Shown: piece by piece, positions 6,017 to 11,785 of the stretch
Position numbering within the stretch: position 1 is the first letter of the stretch
Layout: the number at the start of each line of letters is the position of its first letter
NCBI GenBank assembly: GCA_021783525.1
Contig: JAJXTT010000023.1
Location: forward strand, 1-11,785
DNA length: 11,785 nt
Direction: 5' to 3'
Source: Pseudomonadota bacterium
Lineage (GTDB): Bacteria; Pseudomonadota; Gammaproteobacteria; Burkholderiales; Gallionellaceae
Program-made: the position numbers and the translations under genes
Notes under the pieces: model-generated
The model's input: only the letters and a program-made list of their open reading frames with translations
Databases searched by the model: none
What the model was told of the DNA's origin: nothing

Positions 6017-6697
6017 CTAGAATCGATAACCTACTGACAGCGCGGTCGCAACCGGATTCAGAGTCAGATCAACCGTTTGACCTGTTGAATAGTGCGCCGT
6101 AGTTTTCAGGTAGGTCTTGGTCACCACCAAATCGGCAAACCATTTTTCGTTAATGTTGTAAATCACCCCTGCTTGCGGAGTCAGGCCCCATGCAGAATCA
6201 ACGGAGAAAGTGGTCGGCGTCGGGCTGCCGGTATTGGTCAGTGCGGTCAACGCACCTGAGCCGGTTTCACCGTAGAAATAGGCATATGTCAGCCCCAGTC
6301 CAAGATAAGGGCGGAACATCGCTTTCTCTTCCAGGAAGTGATATTGAGCAAATAGCGTGGGAGGCATCGACTTCACCGTGCCCGATTTTCCCGTTCCGGC
6401 AAGCGCGCCTGCACCAGAAAGATCGTGCTGGTACGGGGTACCCAAAACCAGCTCAGCCGAGATATGGCTGGTGTAGGCATAGGCCACGGAAAATATCGGC
6501 TGGGTATCGCTACCCACATCCACTTTGCTACCGGGCTGGGCTGGAGCGGTGATATCTCCGCTTTGTACTTTGGGTGTGATCTTGTTGACACCGACCTTGA
6601 CCGACCAACCTTGCCAATTCTGCCAATCGACTGCAGATGCGGAACTTGCTGCACTCATGGCCACAGCAACTGTTGCGATTTTTAGCATTCTTTTCAT
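6017..6697 (-). CDS. ompW: OmpW-family outer-membrane beta-barrel protein
   Basis: OmpW proteins are eight-stranded outer-membrane barrels thought to let small hydrophobic molecules pass to the membrane. The protein has 226 residues. A signal peptide covers about 1-22 (MKRMLK, then a hydrophobic Ala-rich stretch ending ASA before VDW). The mature part has the WSVKVGVNKITPK start, alternating amphipathic strands, RPYLGLGLTYAYFYGE in the middle, WGLTPQAGVIYNINEKW, and a C-terminal Tyr-Arg-Phe. The terminal Phe is the usual barrel-assembly signal. AGGAG lies 6 nt before the ATG at 6697. The GDSL lipoprotein gene ends 54 bp upstream on the same strand, so the two may be cotranscribed. The 3' end is served by the shared terminator at 5929-5967. 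The family is clear; the transported substrate is unknown. Confidence 0.93.
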   Translation of the reverse strand: MKRMLKIATVAVAMSAASSASAVDWQNWQGWSVKVGVNKITPKVQSGDITAPAQPGSKVDVGSDTQPIFSVAYAYTSHISAELVLGTPYQHDLSGAGALAGTGKSGTVKSMPPTLFAQYHFLEEKAMFRPYLGLGLTYAYFYGETGSGALTALTNTGSPTPTTFSVDSAWGLTPQAGVIYNINEKWFADLVVTKTYLKTTAHYSTGQTVDLTLNPVATALSVGYRF

Positions 6698-6751
6698 GTC
6701 ATCTCCTAAATCCGTGTATTAATCCTGAGTATTCTCACGCTCGATGTGCAA

Positions 6752-7861
6752 TCAGAGCCAGCCCTTGATCAGCATATCCTTCGATACCAGGCGCGCCAGA
6801 AGCAGGTATCCGTAAGGCGTCGGGTGGACGGAGTCGGAAAACAGGTAGTTACTGTTTACGCCGGGACTCAGATTTCCCGCATTGCACATCAGGGATGATC
6901 CAATCGGATTGGTCGGATTGGTAACATTACTGATCGTTAAATTACACGCTGGCGTTGTCACGTTGCTCAGGCTATACGCTGCAGGGTTGGCCACTTCGTC
7001 ACGATGCACGGTATAAGCGTCCACGAACAGCACATTGGGATTGCCTGCCAGCAGCGTCTGCAGTTGGCTGTTGAAGGTCGTTACCAGCGTATTGATGAAT
7101 GCCTTGGTGCCCGGCGCTGCCAACTCCTGGGCGGCTGCAAAGGGGGTGCTTGAAACATCCGGCATATTGACGACCACCACATATCTTGCGCCGTTGCCAA
7201 TGATCTTGGTGTTGACATAGCCCGCCAGTTCCGTTGCCGCGGTTGCCATGTTCGTCACGGCTGTCGCGGCGGCAGTGGCGGCAGCACTCGGGGTGGCAGT
7301 CACTGTTGTGGCGTAGTTGGCAAGCTCCATAAATACATCGTTCGCGCCCGCCATCATGAATACGATCTCGCTGCCGGAGAACTTTCCACCGACCGCAGCA
7401 AGATGATTGTCGATCTGTATCGTGATGGGAACGGTCAGCTGTCCAAGGATGGCGTTGGCACCGCCCAATAGCGCGTTCCCAGGTCCTACCGGATTGGTGA
7501 CGCGCGCACCGCCTTGTGCGTAATCAGTGCAACCCGCGTGATTGACAACCGGCACGCTGAAACCGTATGTTGCACTACCATTCAAGCCAGTCTGGGCGGC
7601 ACAGGGTGCTGGCAGGCCCAATTGCGCTGCCATCAGTTCAGTCCAATTCTTGCCCGTTCCGTTGATCGTGTACTGGCCGCCACCCCCGAGCGCCGTGACT
7701 GTGCCAACTGCATACGACCCGACATCGCTCAAACTGTCACCGAATGTAACCTCTGAGGTAAAACTGACCTTCGGCGCCTGGCTTCCGCCGCTTCCGCCCC
7801 CTCCACAGCCTGCCAGCAAGACTGCAACCAACAATGCCGCTGCAAAATTGTATTTACGCAT
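6752..7861 (-). CDS. GDSL/SGNH-family lipoprotein esterase or lipase
   Basis: This is predicted to be a lipid-anchored hydrolase that cleaves ester bonds outside the cytoplasm. The 369-residue protein starts MRKYNF, has a hydrophobic signal segment, and ends it with the lipobox LAGC (16-19). Cys19 would be lipidated. Gly at +2, with no Asp, predicts the outer membrane. A Gly/Ser-rich linker follows. SGNH blocks are visible: FGDSLSDVG with nucleophile Ser43, a glycine block at YAQGGARV, GAND with Asn174, and DSVHP with Asp343 and His346 completing the triad. The middle (about 210-250) is Ala/Thr-rich. There is no C-terminal autotransporter barrel, unlike EstA-type esterases. The frame is open up to an ATG at 8023, but the ATG at 7861 has an excellent ribosome site and gives the lipoprotein signal, so it is chosen. 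The substrate cannot be read from the sequence. Confidence 0.92.
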   Translation of the reverse strand: MRKYNFAAALLVAVLLAGCGGGGSGGSQAPKVSFTSEVTFGDSLSDVGSYAVGTVTALGGGGQYTINGTGKNWTELMAAQLGLPAPCAAQTGLNGSATYGFSVPVVNHAGCTDYAQGGARVTNPVGPGNALLGGANAILGQLTVPITIQIDNHLAAVGGKFSGSEIVFMMAGANDVFMELANYATTVTATPSAAATAAATAVTNMATAATELAGYVNTKIIGNGARYVVVVNMPDVSSTPFAAAQELAAPGTKAFINTLVTTFNSQLQTLLAGNPNVLFVDAYTVHRDEVANPAAYSLSNVTTPACNLTISNVTNPTNPIGSSLMCNAGNLSPGVNSNYLFSDSVHPTPYGYLLLARLVSKDMLIKGWL

Positions 7862-7866
7862 CTTCA

Positions 7867-7873
7867 CTCCCCT
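7867..7873 (-). promoter_or_regulatory. Ribosome binding site that fixes the lipoprotein esterase start
   Basis: AGGGGAG on the minus strand sits 5 nt before the ATG at 7861. It supports that start over the in-frame ATG at 8023, whose 54-residue extension would bury the lipoprotein signal peptide. Confidence 0.75.
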
Positions 7874-8052
7874 AAATGTAAATAACTTCCCACTGAAAAC
7901 TACTCCTTCCCACCCGCTTTTCCCGCATCGAACCCCCGGCCCGTAACTGGCCGTACCTCCAAATTTGTCCACGCACAGCGGCGCGATCATTTTTTCGTGA
8001 CTGCTCCGGATTGAACCATTCATCGCGGATTACGACAAGCCTGCAATTGGCA

Positions 8053-8571
8053 TCACGAATTTGCCGTCGCACGTCCGCTGTTACCCTTCTGTTTGTAGTG
8101 GTCCTTGTTCGCGATATACACCGTGCGCTCGACCACCGAGTGAACAACGCCGCTGCCATCCTTCAATTCGACCCGATATATCCGGTCAACTTCCGGTTGC
8201 CGGGTGAGGATGTCCTTTACCTCGGCAATCTCCTCCGCGCTGACGATGCAATCGGCGTACAGCGTGCTCCGTCCGGGTTTTTTGTACTGGATGGATGCCG
8301 CCTTGTCCCATACGACGTATTCGCGACCGAGGCCCATCAGCAACAGCGTCGGATGCGGACCGTCGGTGACGGCGAACAGCGAGCCGCCGAAGATCGAACC
8401 GACCAGGTTGCGCGTGCCGCGATTGAGTGGCAGCCGCACGCGGATCGTTGTCAGGTCGGGCGACACATACTCGACGCGGCCGCCCGTCCTGCGATATGCG
8501 GGATGCAGGTTGAAGCCGAAGCGGACGACGTGCGCCCTCCAGGCCTTCGGGCACTTGTTCAGCCAACTCAT
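8053..8571 (-). CDS. DUF4442-type hotdog-fold thioesterase-like protein
   Basis: This 172-residue protein resembles the DUF4442 branch of the hotdog-fold superfamily, whose members are thought to hydrolyse or bind acyl-CoA or acyl-ACP thioesters. The recognisable core is the stretch from Asn50 to Asp70, with NLVGSIFGGSLF at 55-66, corresponding to the long central helix of the hotdog fold. Beta-rich segments follow, such as VWDKAASIQYKKPG (87-100). The C-terminal 20 residues are polar and probably disordered. It starts 12 bp after the thiolase stop. Its nearest Shine-Dalgarno-like sequence, GAGG, overlaps that stop codon (TGAGG) with a long 10-nt spacer, which suggests coupled translation. 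A role in releasing CoA from stalled beta-oxidation intermediates is plausible from position but not shown. The enzymatic activity is inferred. Confidence 0.85.
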   Translation of the reverse strand: MSWLNKCPKAWRAHVVRFGFNLHPAYRRTGGRVEYVSPDLTTIRVRLPLNRGTRNLVGSIFGGSLFAVTDGPHPTLLLMGLGREYVVWDKAASIQYKKPGRSTLYADCIVSAEEIAEVKDILTRQPEVDRIYRVELKDGSGVVHSVVERTVYIANKDHYKQKGNSGRATANS

Positions 8572-8583
8572 ATTCCGCGTGCC

Positions 8584-9780
8584 TCACAGAGCCTCGAACA
8601 CACCAGCAGCACCCATGCCGGTGCCGATGCACATGGCCACCATGCCGTATTTCTGTTTGCGGCGACGCAGACCGTGCATCAGCGTCGCTGTGCGGATCGC
8701 CCCTGTGGCGCCCAGCGGGTGGCCGAGCGCAATCGCTCCGCCCAGCGGATTCACCTTGGCCGGATCGAGGCCCAGATCGCCGATCACCGCAAGCGATTGC
8801 GCAGCGAAGGCTTCGTTCAGTTCTATCCAGTCGATGTCGTTCAGGGTCAGGCCAACCTGCTTCAATGCGCGCGGGATGGCTTCTTTCGGACCGATGCCCA
8901 TGATCTCGGGCGGCACGCCCGCCACGCTGAAACCAAGGAACTTGCCGATGGGCGTCAGGTTGTAGCGTTTCAGTGCGGCTTCGCTGCACAGCAGTACGGC
9001 ACCGGCACCGTCCGACATCTGCGAACTGTTGCCGGCCGTGACCGAGCCCTTTTGCGCAAACACGGTCTTGAGCTTGCCCAGGACTTCAATGGAAGTATCG
9101 GCACGCGGGCCTTCGTCGCGCGATATGTCGCGCGCCTTGACCCTGATTTCGCGGGTAAGCATATCCGGCACATTGTCGGCGATGTGGTACGGCGTGATCT
9201 CGTCCGTGAACTCGCCGCTGTTGATCGCCGCGATGGCACGCTGGTGGCTCTGCAGCGCAAACGCATCCTGTGCGTCGCGCGACACTTTCCAGCGCTCTGC
9301 CACTTTTTCCGCAGTGAGACCCATACCGTAGGCAATGCCGTAGTGCTCGTTCTTCTCGAAGATGGCAGGGTTGAACGCGATCTTGTTGCCCATCATCGGC
9401 ACCATGCTCATGCTTTCCACGCCCGCCGCCAGCATCACATCGGCCTCGCCGAGACGGATGCGGTCCGCTGCCAGAGCGACAGCCTGCACGCCGGAAGAAC
9501 AGAAGCGGTTGACGGTCAACCCTGGCACCGTATCCGGCAATCCCGCCAGCAGCAAGGCGATACGGGCCACATTCATGCCCTGCTCCGCTTCCGGCATGGC
9601 ACAACCTGCGATCACATCGCCGATACTGGCGGGGTCGAGCGATGGCGCCTGCGCCAGCACACTCTTCAGTACATGCGCCAGCAGGTCGTCCGGGCGCGTG
9701 TTGCGGAACATGCCGCGCGCTTTGCCAACTGGCGTGCGCGTCGCAGCAACGATATAGGCTTCCTGAATTTGTTTGCTCAT
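8584..9780 (-). CDS. fadA: Acetyl-CoA acyltransferase (3-ketoacyl-CoA thiolase, FadA type)
   Basis: This thiolase cleaves 3-ketoacyl-CoA with CoA to give acetyl-CoA and a shortened acyl-CoA, the last step of beta-oxidation. The 398-residue protein has all catalytic parts: nucleophile Cys94 in NRFCSSGVQAV, His354 in GHPLGATGA, and Cys384 in CIGTGMGAAG. The NEAFAAQ motif is also present. NRFCSSG is typical of degradative thiolases, whereas biosynthetic PhaA-type enzymes usually have a variant such as NKVCGSG. The start at 9780 is preceded by CAGGAG with a 6-nt spacer. It follows the multifunctional dehydrogenase/hydratase gene across a 114-bp gap that holds a terminator-like hairpin and a repeat. 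The thioesterase gene follows after 12 bp. Chain-length preference cannot be judged from sequence. Confidence 0.96.
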   Translation of the reverse strand: MSKQIQEAYIVAATRTPVGKARGMFRNTRPDDLLAHVLKSVLAQAPSLDPASIGDVIAGCAMPEAEQGMNVARIALLLAGLPDTVPGLTVNRFCSSGVQAVALAADRIRLGEADVMLAAGVESMSMVPMMGNKIAFNPAIFEKNEHYGIAYGMGLTAEKVAERWKVSRDAQDAFALQSHQRAIAAINSGEFTDEITPYHIADNVPDMLTREIRVKARDISRDEGPRADTSIEVLGKLKTVFAQKGSVTAGNSSQMSDGAGAVLLCSEAALKRYNLTPIGKFLGFSVAGVPPEIMGIGPKEAIPRALKQVGLTLNDIDWIELNEAFAAQSLAVIGDLGLDPAKVNPLGGAIALGHPLGATGAIRTATLMHGLRRRKQKYGMVAMCIGTGMGAAGVFEAL

Positions 9781-9824
9781 GTTCGTCTCCTGAAATATTT
9801 TAATCAGCGCAGCTTCCGACTGTA

Positions 9825-9862
9825 CCCCTCTCCCCCTGGGAGAGGGGGAACGGGGGTGAGGG
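9825..9862. repeat. CT/GA-rich extragenic palindrome of a common proteobacterial type
   Basis: CCCCTCTCCC (9825-9834) pairs perfectly with GGGAGAGGGG (9838-9847) around a CCT loop. A second G-rich arm, CGGGGGTGAGGG, follows to 9862. This CCCTCTCCC...GGGAGAGGG...GGGGTGAGGG pattern is a frequent intergenic repeat in proteobacterial genomes. Only one copy is in the window. It lies between the hydratase/dehydrogenase gene and fadA, next to the hairpin at 9867-9893. Confidence 0.75.
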
Positions 9863-9893
9863 AAAAGATCATGGCGCGGCCTGCGCCATGATC
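9863..9893 (-). terminator. Hairpin with short T-tract after the beta-oxidation multifunctional gene
   Basis: GATCATGGCGC (9867-9877) and GCGCCATGATC (9883-9893) form a perfect 11-bp stem with a 5-nt loop, starting one base after the stop codon at 9895. On the minus strand four T's follow. This is a plausible but weak intrinsic terminator. It could reduce read-through into fadA or protect the 3' end of the upstream message. Confidence 0.6.
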
Positions 9894-9894
9894 G

Positions 9895-11785
9895 TTAATT
9901 GCGCAGTGGTTTGCCGTTCTTCAGCATATGTTCGATGCGCGCCTGCGTCTTGTCCGTCGCGAGCAACTCCATGAAGTTGCGCCGCTCCAGGTCGAGCAGC
10001 CAGTCTTCGTCCACCAGACTGCCCGCTTCCACATCGCCGCCACACAGCGTTTCCGCGACACGGCAACCGATGTTGTAGTCGTGCTCGGAGATGAAGCCGC
10101 CTTCCAGCATGTTGATCATCGATGCCTTGAATGTGGCGATGCTGGTGCTTCCGGCAACCGGGATCTGGCGCTGGTGCAGCGGCGGGCGGTAGGCCGTGGC
10201 GTTAAGCGCTTTTGCCTCTTCCTTGGCGATGTGCAGCAGCTCGAAGCGGTTCAGCACGATGCGGTCGGACGGCCTGAGGTAGCCCATTTCGCGTGCCATT
10301 TCTGCGCTCTTGGCGACTTCACCCATGGCGATGATCTGGAAGTAGCGTTTGAGTATCGGGAAGATGTCGCCGCCGCGCGCCTCCGCTGCCGCGCGCTGCG
10401 CCATCTCCTTGCAGCCGCCGCCCGCAGGCAGCAGGCCGACGCCGACTTCGACCAGGCCGATGTAGCTTTCCAGCGTGGCGACGGTACGTGCGCAGTGGAT
10501 GGCGAATTCGCAACCGCCACCGAGGGCGAGTCCATCGACCGCGGCGATGGTCGGCACCTGGGAATACTTGAGACGCTGCGACACTTGCTGGAATTTGGCG
10601 ACCACCTCTTCCACTTTTGGCACGTTGCCGGTGGCGGCATTGAACAGGTCACCCATACCGCCACCGCCGGCCGCGGTGAATTTGACCCGCGTCGCAGCCT
10701 GTTTGAGCTTGTCGAACATGCCACCGCCCTGTTTCGATTCCTGCACACCCTGCATCAGTTGCAGCAAGTGCGCTCCGGCGGAGAACGGCGTCTCGGTCTG
10801 CCACAGCACGAGCGCGGTGAAATTGGTTTCGGCCTCGGCCACCGCACGCAGGACGCCGTCCAGCACTTCATTGTTGACGGCATGCATCTTGGTCTTGAAA
10901 CTCAGGATGGCGATGTCGTCGCCGGTGTGCCACAAGCGCACGGCATCGGTTTCGAACACGGTCTCGCCGTATTGCCTTGTTTCGCCCAGAACCGCGTCCG
11001 GATAGAGCTGGCGCCGGTAGACCGGGAGTGTGGAGCGCGGTTGCCAGGCGTTGCTGGCAGGTGCATAGGAACCCTGCTTGCCGTGCACGCCAACGCGTGC
11101 AGCATCGGTCGCCCAGGCCGGCAGCGGAGTGTTCGCCATCGTCTTGCCTGCCGCAATGTCGGCATTGATCCAGCCGACCACTTGCTGCCAGCCTGCTGCC
11201 TGCCAGATCTCGAACGGACCGTTGTCCCAGCCGAACCCCCAACGCACGGCCAGATCGAGATCGCGTGTATTGTTCGCGATCGACTCCAGTTGCAGCGCGC
11301 AATAGTGGAACACGTCGCGGAACGTCGCCCACAGGAACTGCGCCTGCGGATGCTGGCTGGCGTGCAGCGCAGCGAGTTTTGTAGCCCAGTCGCGTTCGCG
11401 CAGGATCTCTTTCACGCCATCATCCACCTTGGCGTCGGACACGCGATATTGCCTGCTGTGCAGATCGAGCACATGGATTTCCTTGCCGATCTTCTGGTAG
11501 ATGCCTTTTTTGGTCTTCTGCCCCAACGCGCCTTGGTCGACCAGGTATTTGAACCAGCCCGGCAACTCAAAGTGCTTGTGCCAGGGGTCTTCGGTGAGGT
11601 TCTCGCGCATGGTGTTGACCACATGCGCGAACACGTCGAGCCCGACCACATCCAGTGTGCGGAAGGTCGCGCTCTTGGGGCGACCCAGATAACGGCCTGT
11701 CAGAGCATCCACCATGTCGAAGCCGAGATTGAACGCCTCCGCATGATGCTTGGTGGCGAGCATGGAAAATACGCCGATGCGGTTG
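9895..11785 (-). CDS. 3-hydroxyacyl-CoA dehydrogenase/enoyl-CoA hydratase fusion, C-terminal part (cut by window edge)
   Basis: This multifunctional beta-oxidation enzyme hydrates 2-enoyl-CoA and oxidises 3-hydroxyacyl-CoA with NAD. The frame stays open through the right edge, so the ATG at 11763 is internal; about 630 residues are visible. The visible N-terminal part, beginning NRIGVFSMLA, is the C-terminal dimerisation region of the dehydrogenase, with DALTGRYLGRPKSATFRT. The NAD-binding fold and catalytic His lie outside the window. A linker of about 180 residues follows, then the crotonase domain. That domain carries VDGLALGGGCEF and GLVEVGVGLLPAGGG with two glutamates (codons at 10507-10509 and 10447-10449) exactly 20 residues apart, the spacing of the catalytic pair of enoyl-CoA hydratase. 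Dehydrogenase-first order matches Bacillus FadN and many betaproteobacterial homologues, not E. coli FadB. fadA follows downstream, as expected for a beta-oxidation unit. Confidence 0.95.
   Translation of the reverse strand, partial: NRIGVFSMLATKHHAEAFNLGFDMVDALTGRYLGRPKSATFRTLDVVGLDVFAHVVNTMRENLTEDPWHKHFELPGWFKYLVDQGALGQKTKKGIYQKIGKEIHVLDLHSRQYRVSDAKVDDGVKEILRERDWATKLAALHASQHPQAQFLWATFRDVFHYCALQLESIANNTRDLDLAVRWGFGWDNGPFEIWQAAGWQQVVGWINADIAAGKTMANTPLPAWATDAARVGVHGKQGSYAPASNAWQPRSTLPVYRRQLYPDAVLGETRQYGETVFETDAVRLWHTGDDIAILSFKTKMHAVNNEVLDGVLRAVAEAETNFTALVLWQTETPFSAGAHLLQLMQGVQESKQGGGMFDKLKQAATRVKFTAAGGGGMGDLFNAATGNVPKVEEVVAKFQQVSQRLKYSQVPTIAAVDGLALGGGCEFAIHCARTVATLESYIGLVEVGVGLLPAGGGCKEMAQRAAAEARGGDIFPILKRYFQIIAMGEVAKSAEMAREMGYLRPSDRIVLNRFELLHIAKEEAKALNATAYRPPLHQRQIPVAGSTSIATFKASMINMLEGGFISEHDYNIGCRVAETLCGGDVEAGSLVDEDWLLDLERRNFMELLATDKTQARIEHMLKNGKPLRN

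Noticed and set aside
7915..7950. A GGTTCGA-like segment (minus strand) resembling a tRNA T-loop
   Set aside because: No complementary T-stem, acceptor stem or anticodon arm could be built around it.
7862..8023. An upstream start for the GDSL lipoprotein at 8023
   Set aside because: The added 54 residues would mask the lipobox signal peptide, and the ATG at 7861 has a strong AGGGGAG site.
8011..9891. A 626-codon open frame on the plus strand
   Set aside because: It is antisense to the thiolase and thioesterase genes, which have full catalytic motifs and ribosome sites. Long antisense frames are common in GC-rich DNA, and its Arg/His-rich translation resembles no protein I know.

Overview
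This window most likely comes from a Gram-negative proteobacterium, probably a betaproteobacterium. The evidence is roughly 60% GC in most genes, an OmpW-type outer-membrane barrel, a lipobox lipoprotein, a FadN-type beta-oxidation gene set, and extragenic palindromic repeats of the CCGTTC...GAACGG kind. The assignment is made from gene content by eye and is not secure below class level.

Left part (1-3427, all minus strand): a salvage operon for 5'-methylthioadenosine (MTA). In transcription order it is mtnP (MTA phosphorylase), a FucA-type class II aldolase, apt (adenine phosphoribosyltransferase), a gene of unknown function, and mtnA (methylthioribose-1-phosphate isomerase, cut by the window edge). 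MtnP splits MTA into adenine and methylthioribose-1-P. Apt recovers the adenine as AMP. MtnA isomerises the sugar, and the aldolase can cleave the resulting ribulose-1-P. No methionine-regenerating genes (mtnC/mtnD) are visible, so the set resembles the 'DHAP shunt' more than the classical methionine salvage cycle. The unknown gene (155-1141) is clearly AT-richer (about 30-43% GC per 60-base line checked) than its neighbours. It sits 2 nt after apt and 3 nt before mtnA, so it looks like a late, clean insertion into an older operon. Two copies of a palindromic repeat fill the gaps on both sides of the aldolase gene.

Middle (3565-5799, plus strand): copA, a complete P1B-1 Cu(I)-exporting ATPase with one N-terminal metal-binding domain, transcribed divergently from mtnP. 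A strong bidirectional terminator (5929-5967) separates it from the convergent genes that follow.

Right part (6017-11785, all minus strand): in transcription order, a multifunctional 3-hydroxyacyl-CoA dehydrogenase/enoyl-CoA hydratase (cut by the right edge), a terminator-like hairpin plus a second repeat type, a FadA-type thiolase, a DUF4442 hotdog thioesterase, a GDSL/SGNH lipoprotein esterase and an OmpW porin. The first three genes form a beta-oxidation module. The surface esterase and OmpW may supply or import hydrophobic substrates, but that link is inference from position only.

No tRNA, rRNA, CRISPR array, transposase or phage gene was seen. No gene-free stretch exceeds 300 bases. The best candidate for something undescribed is the unknown gene embedded in the MTA operon.
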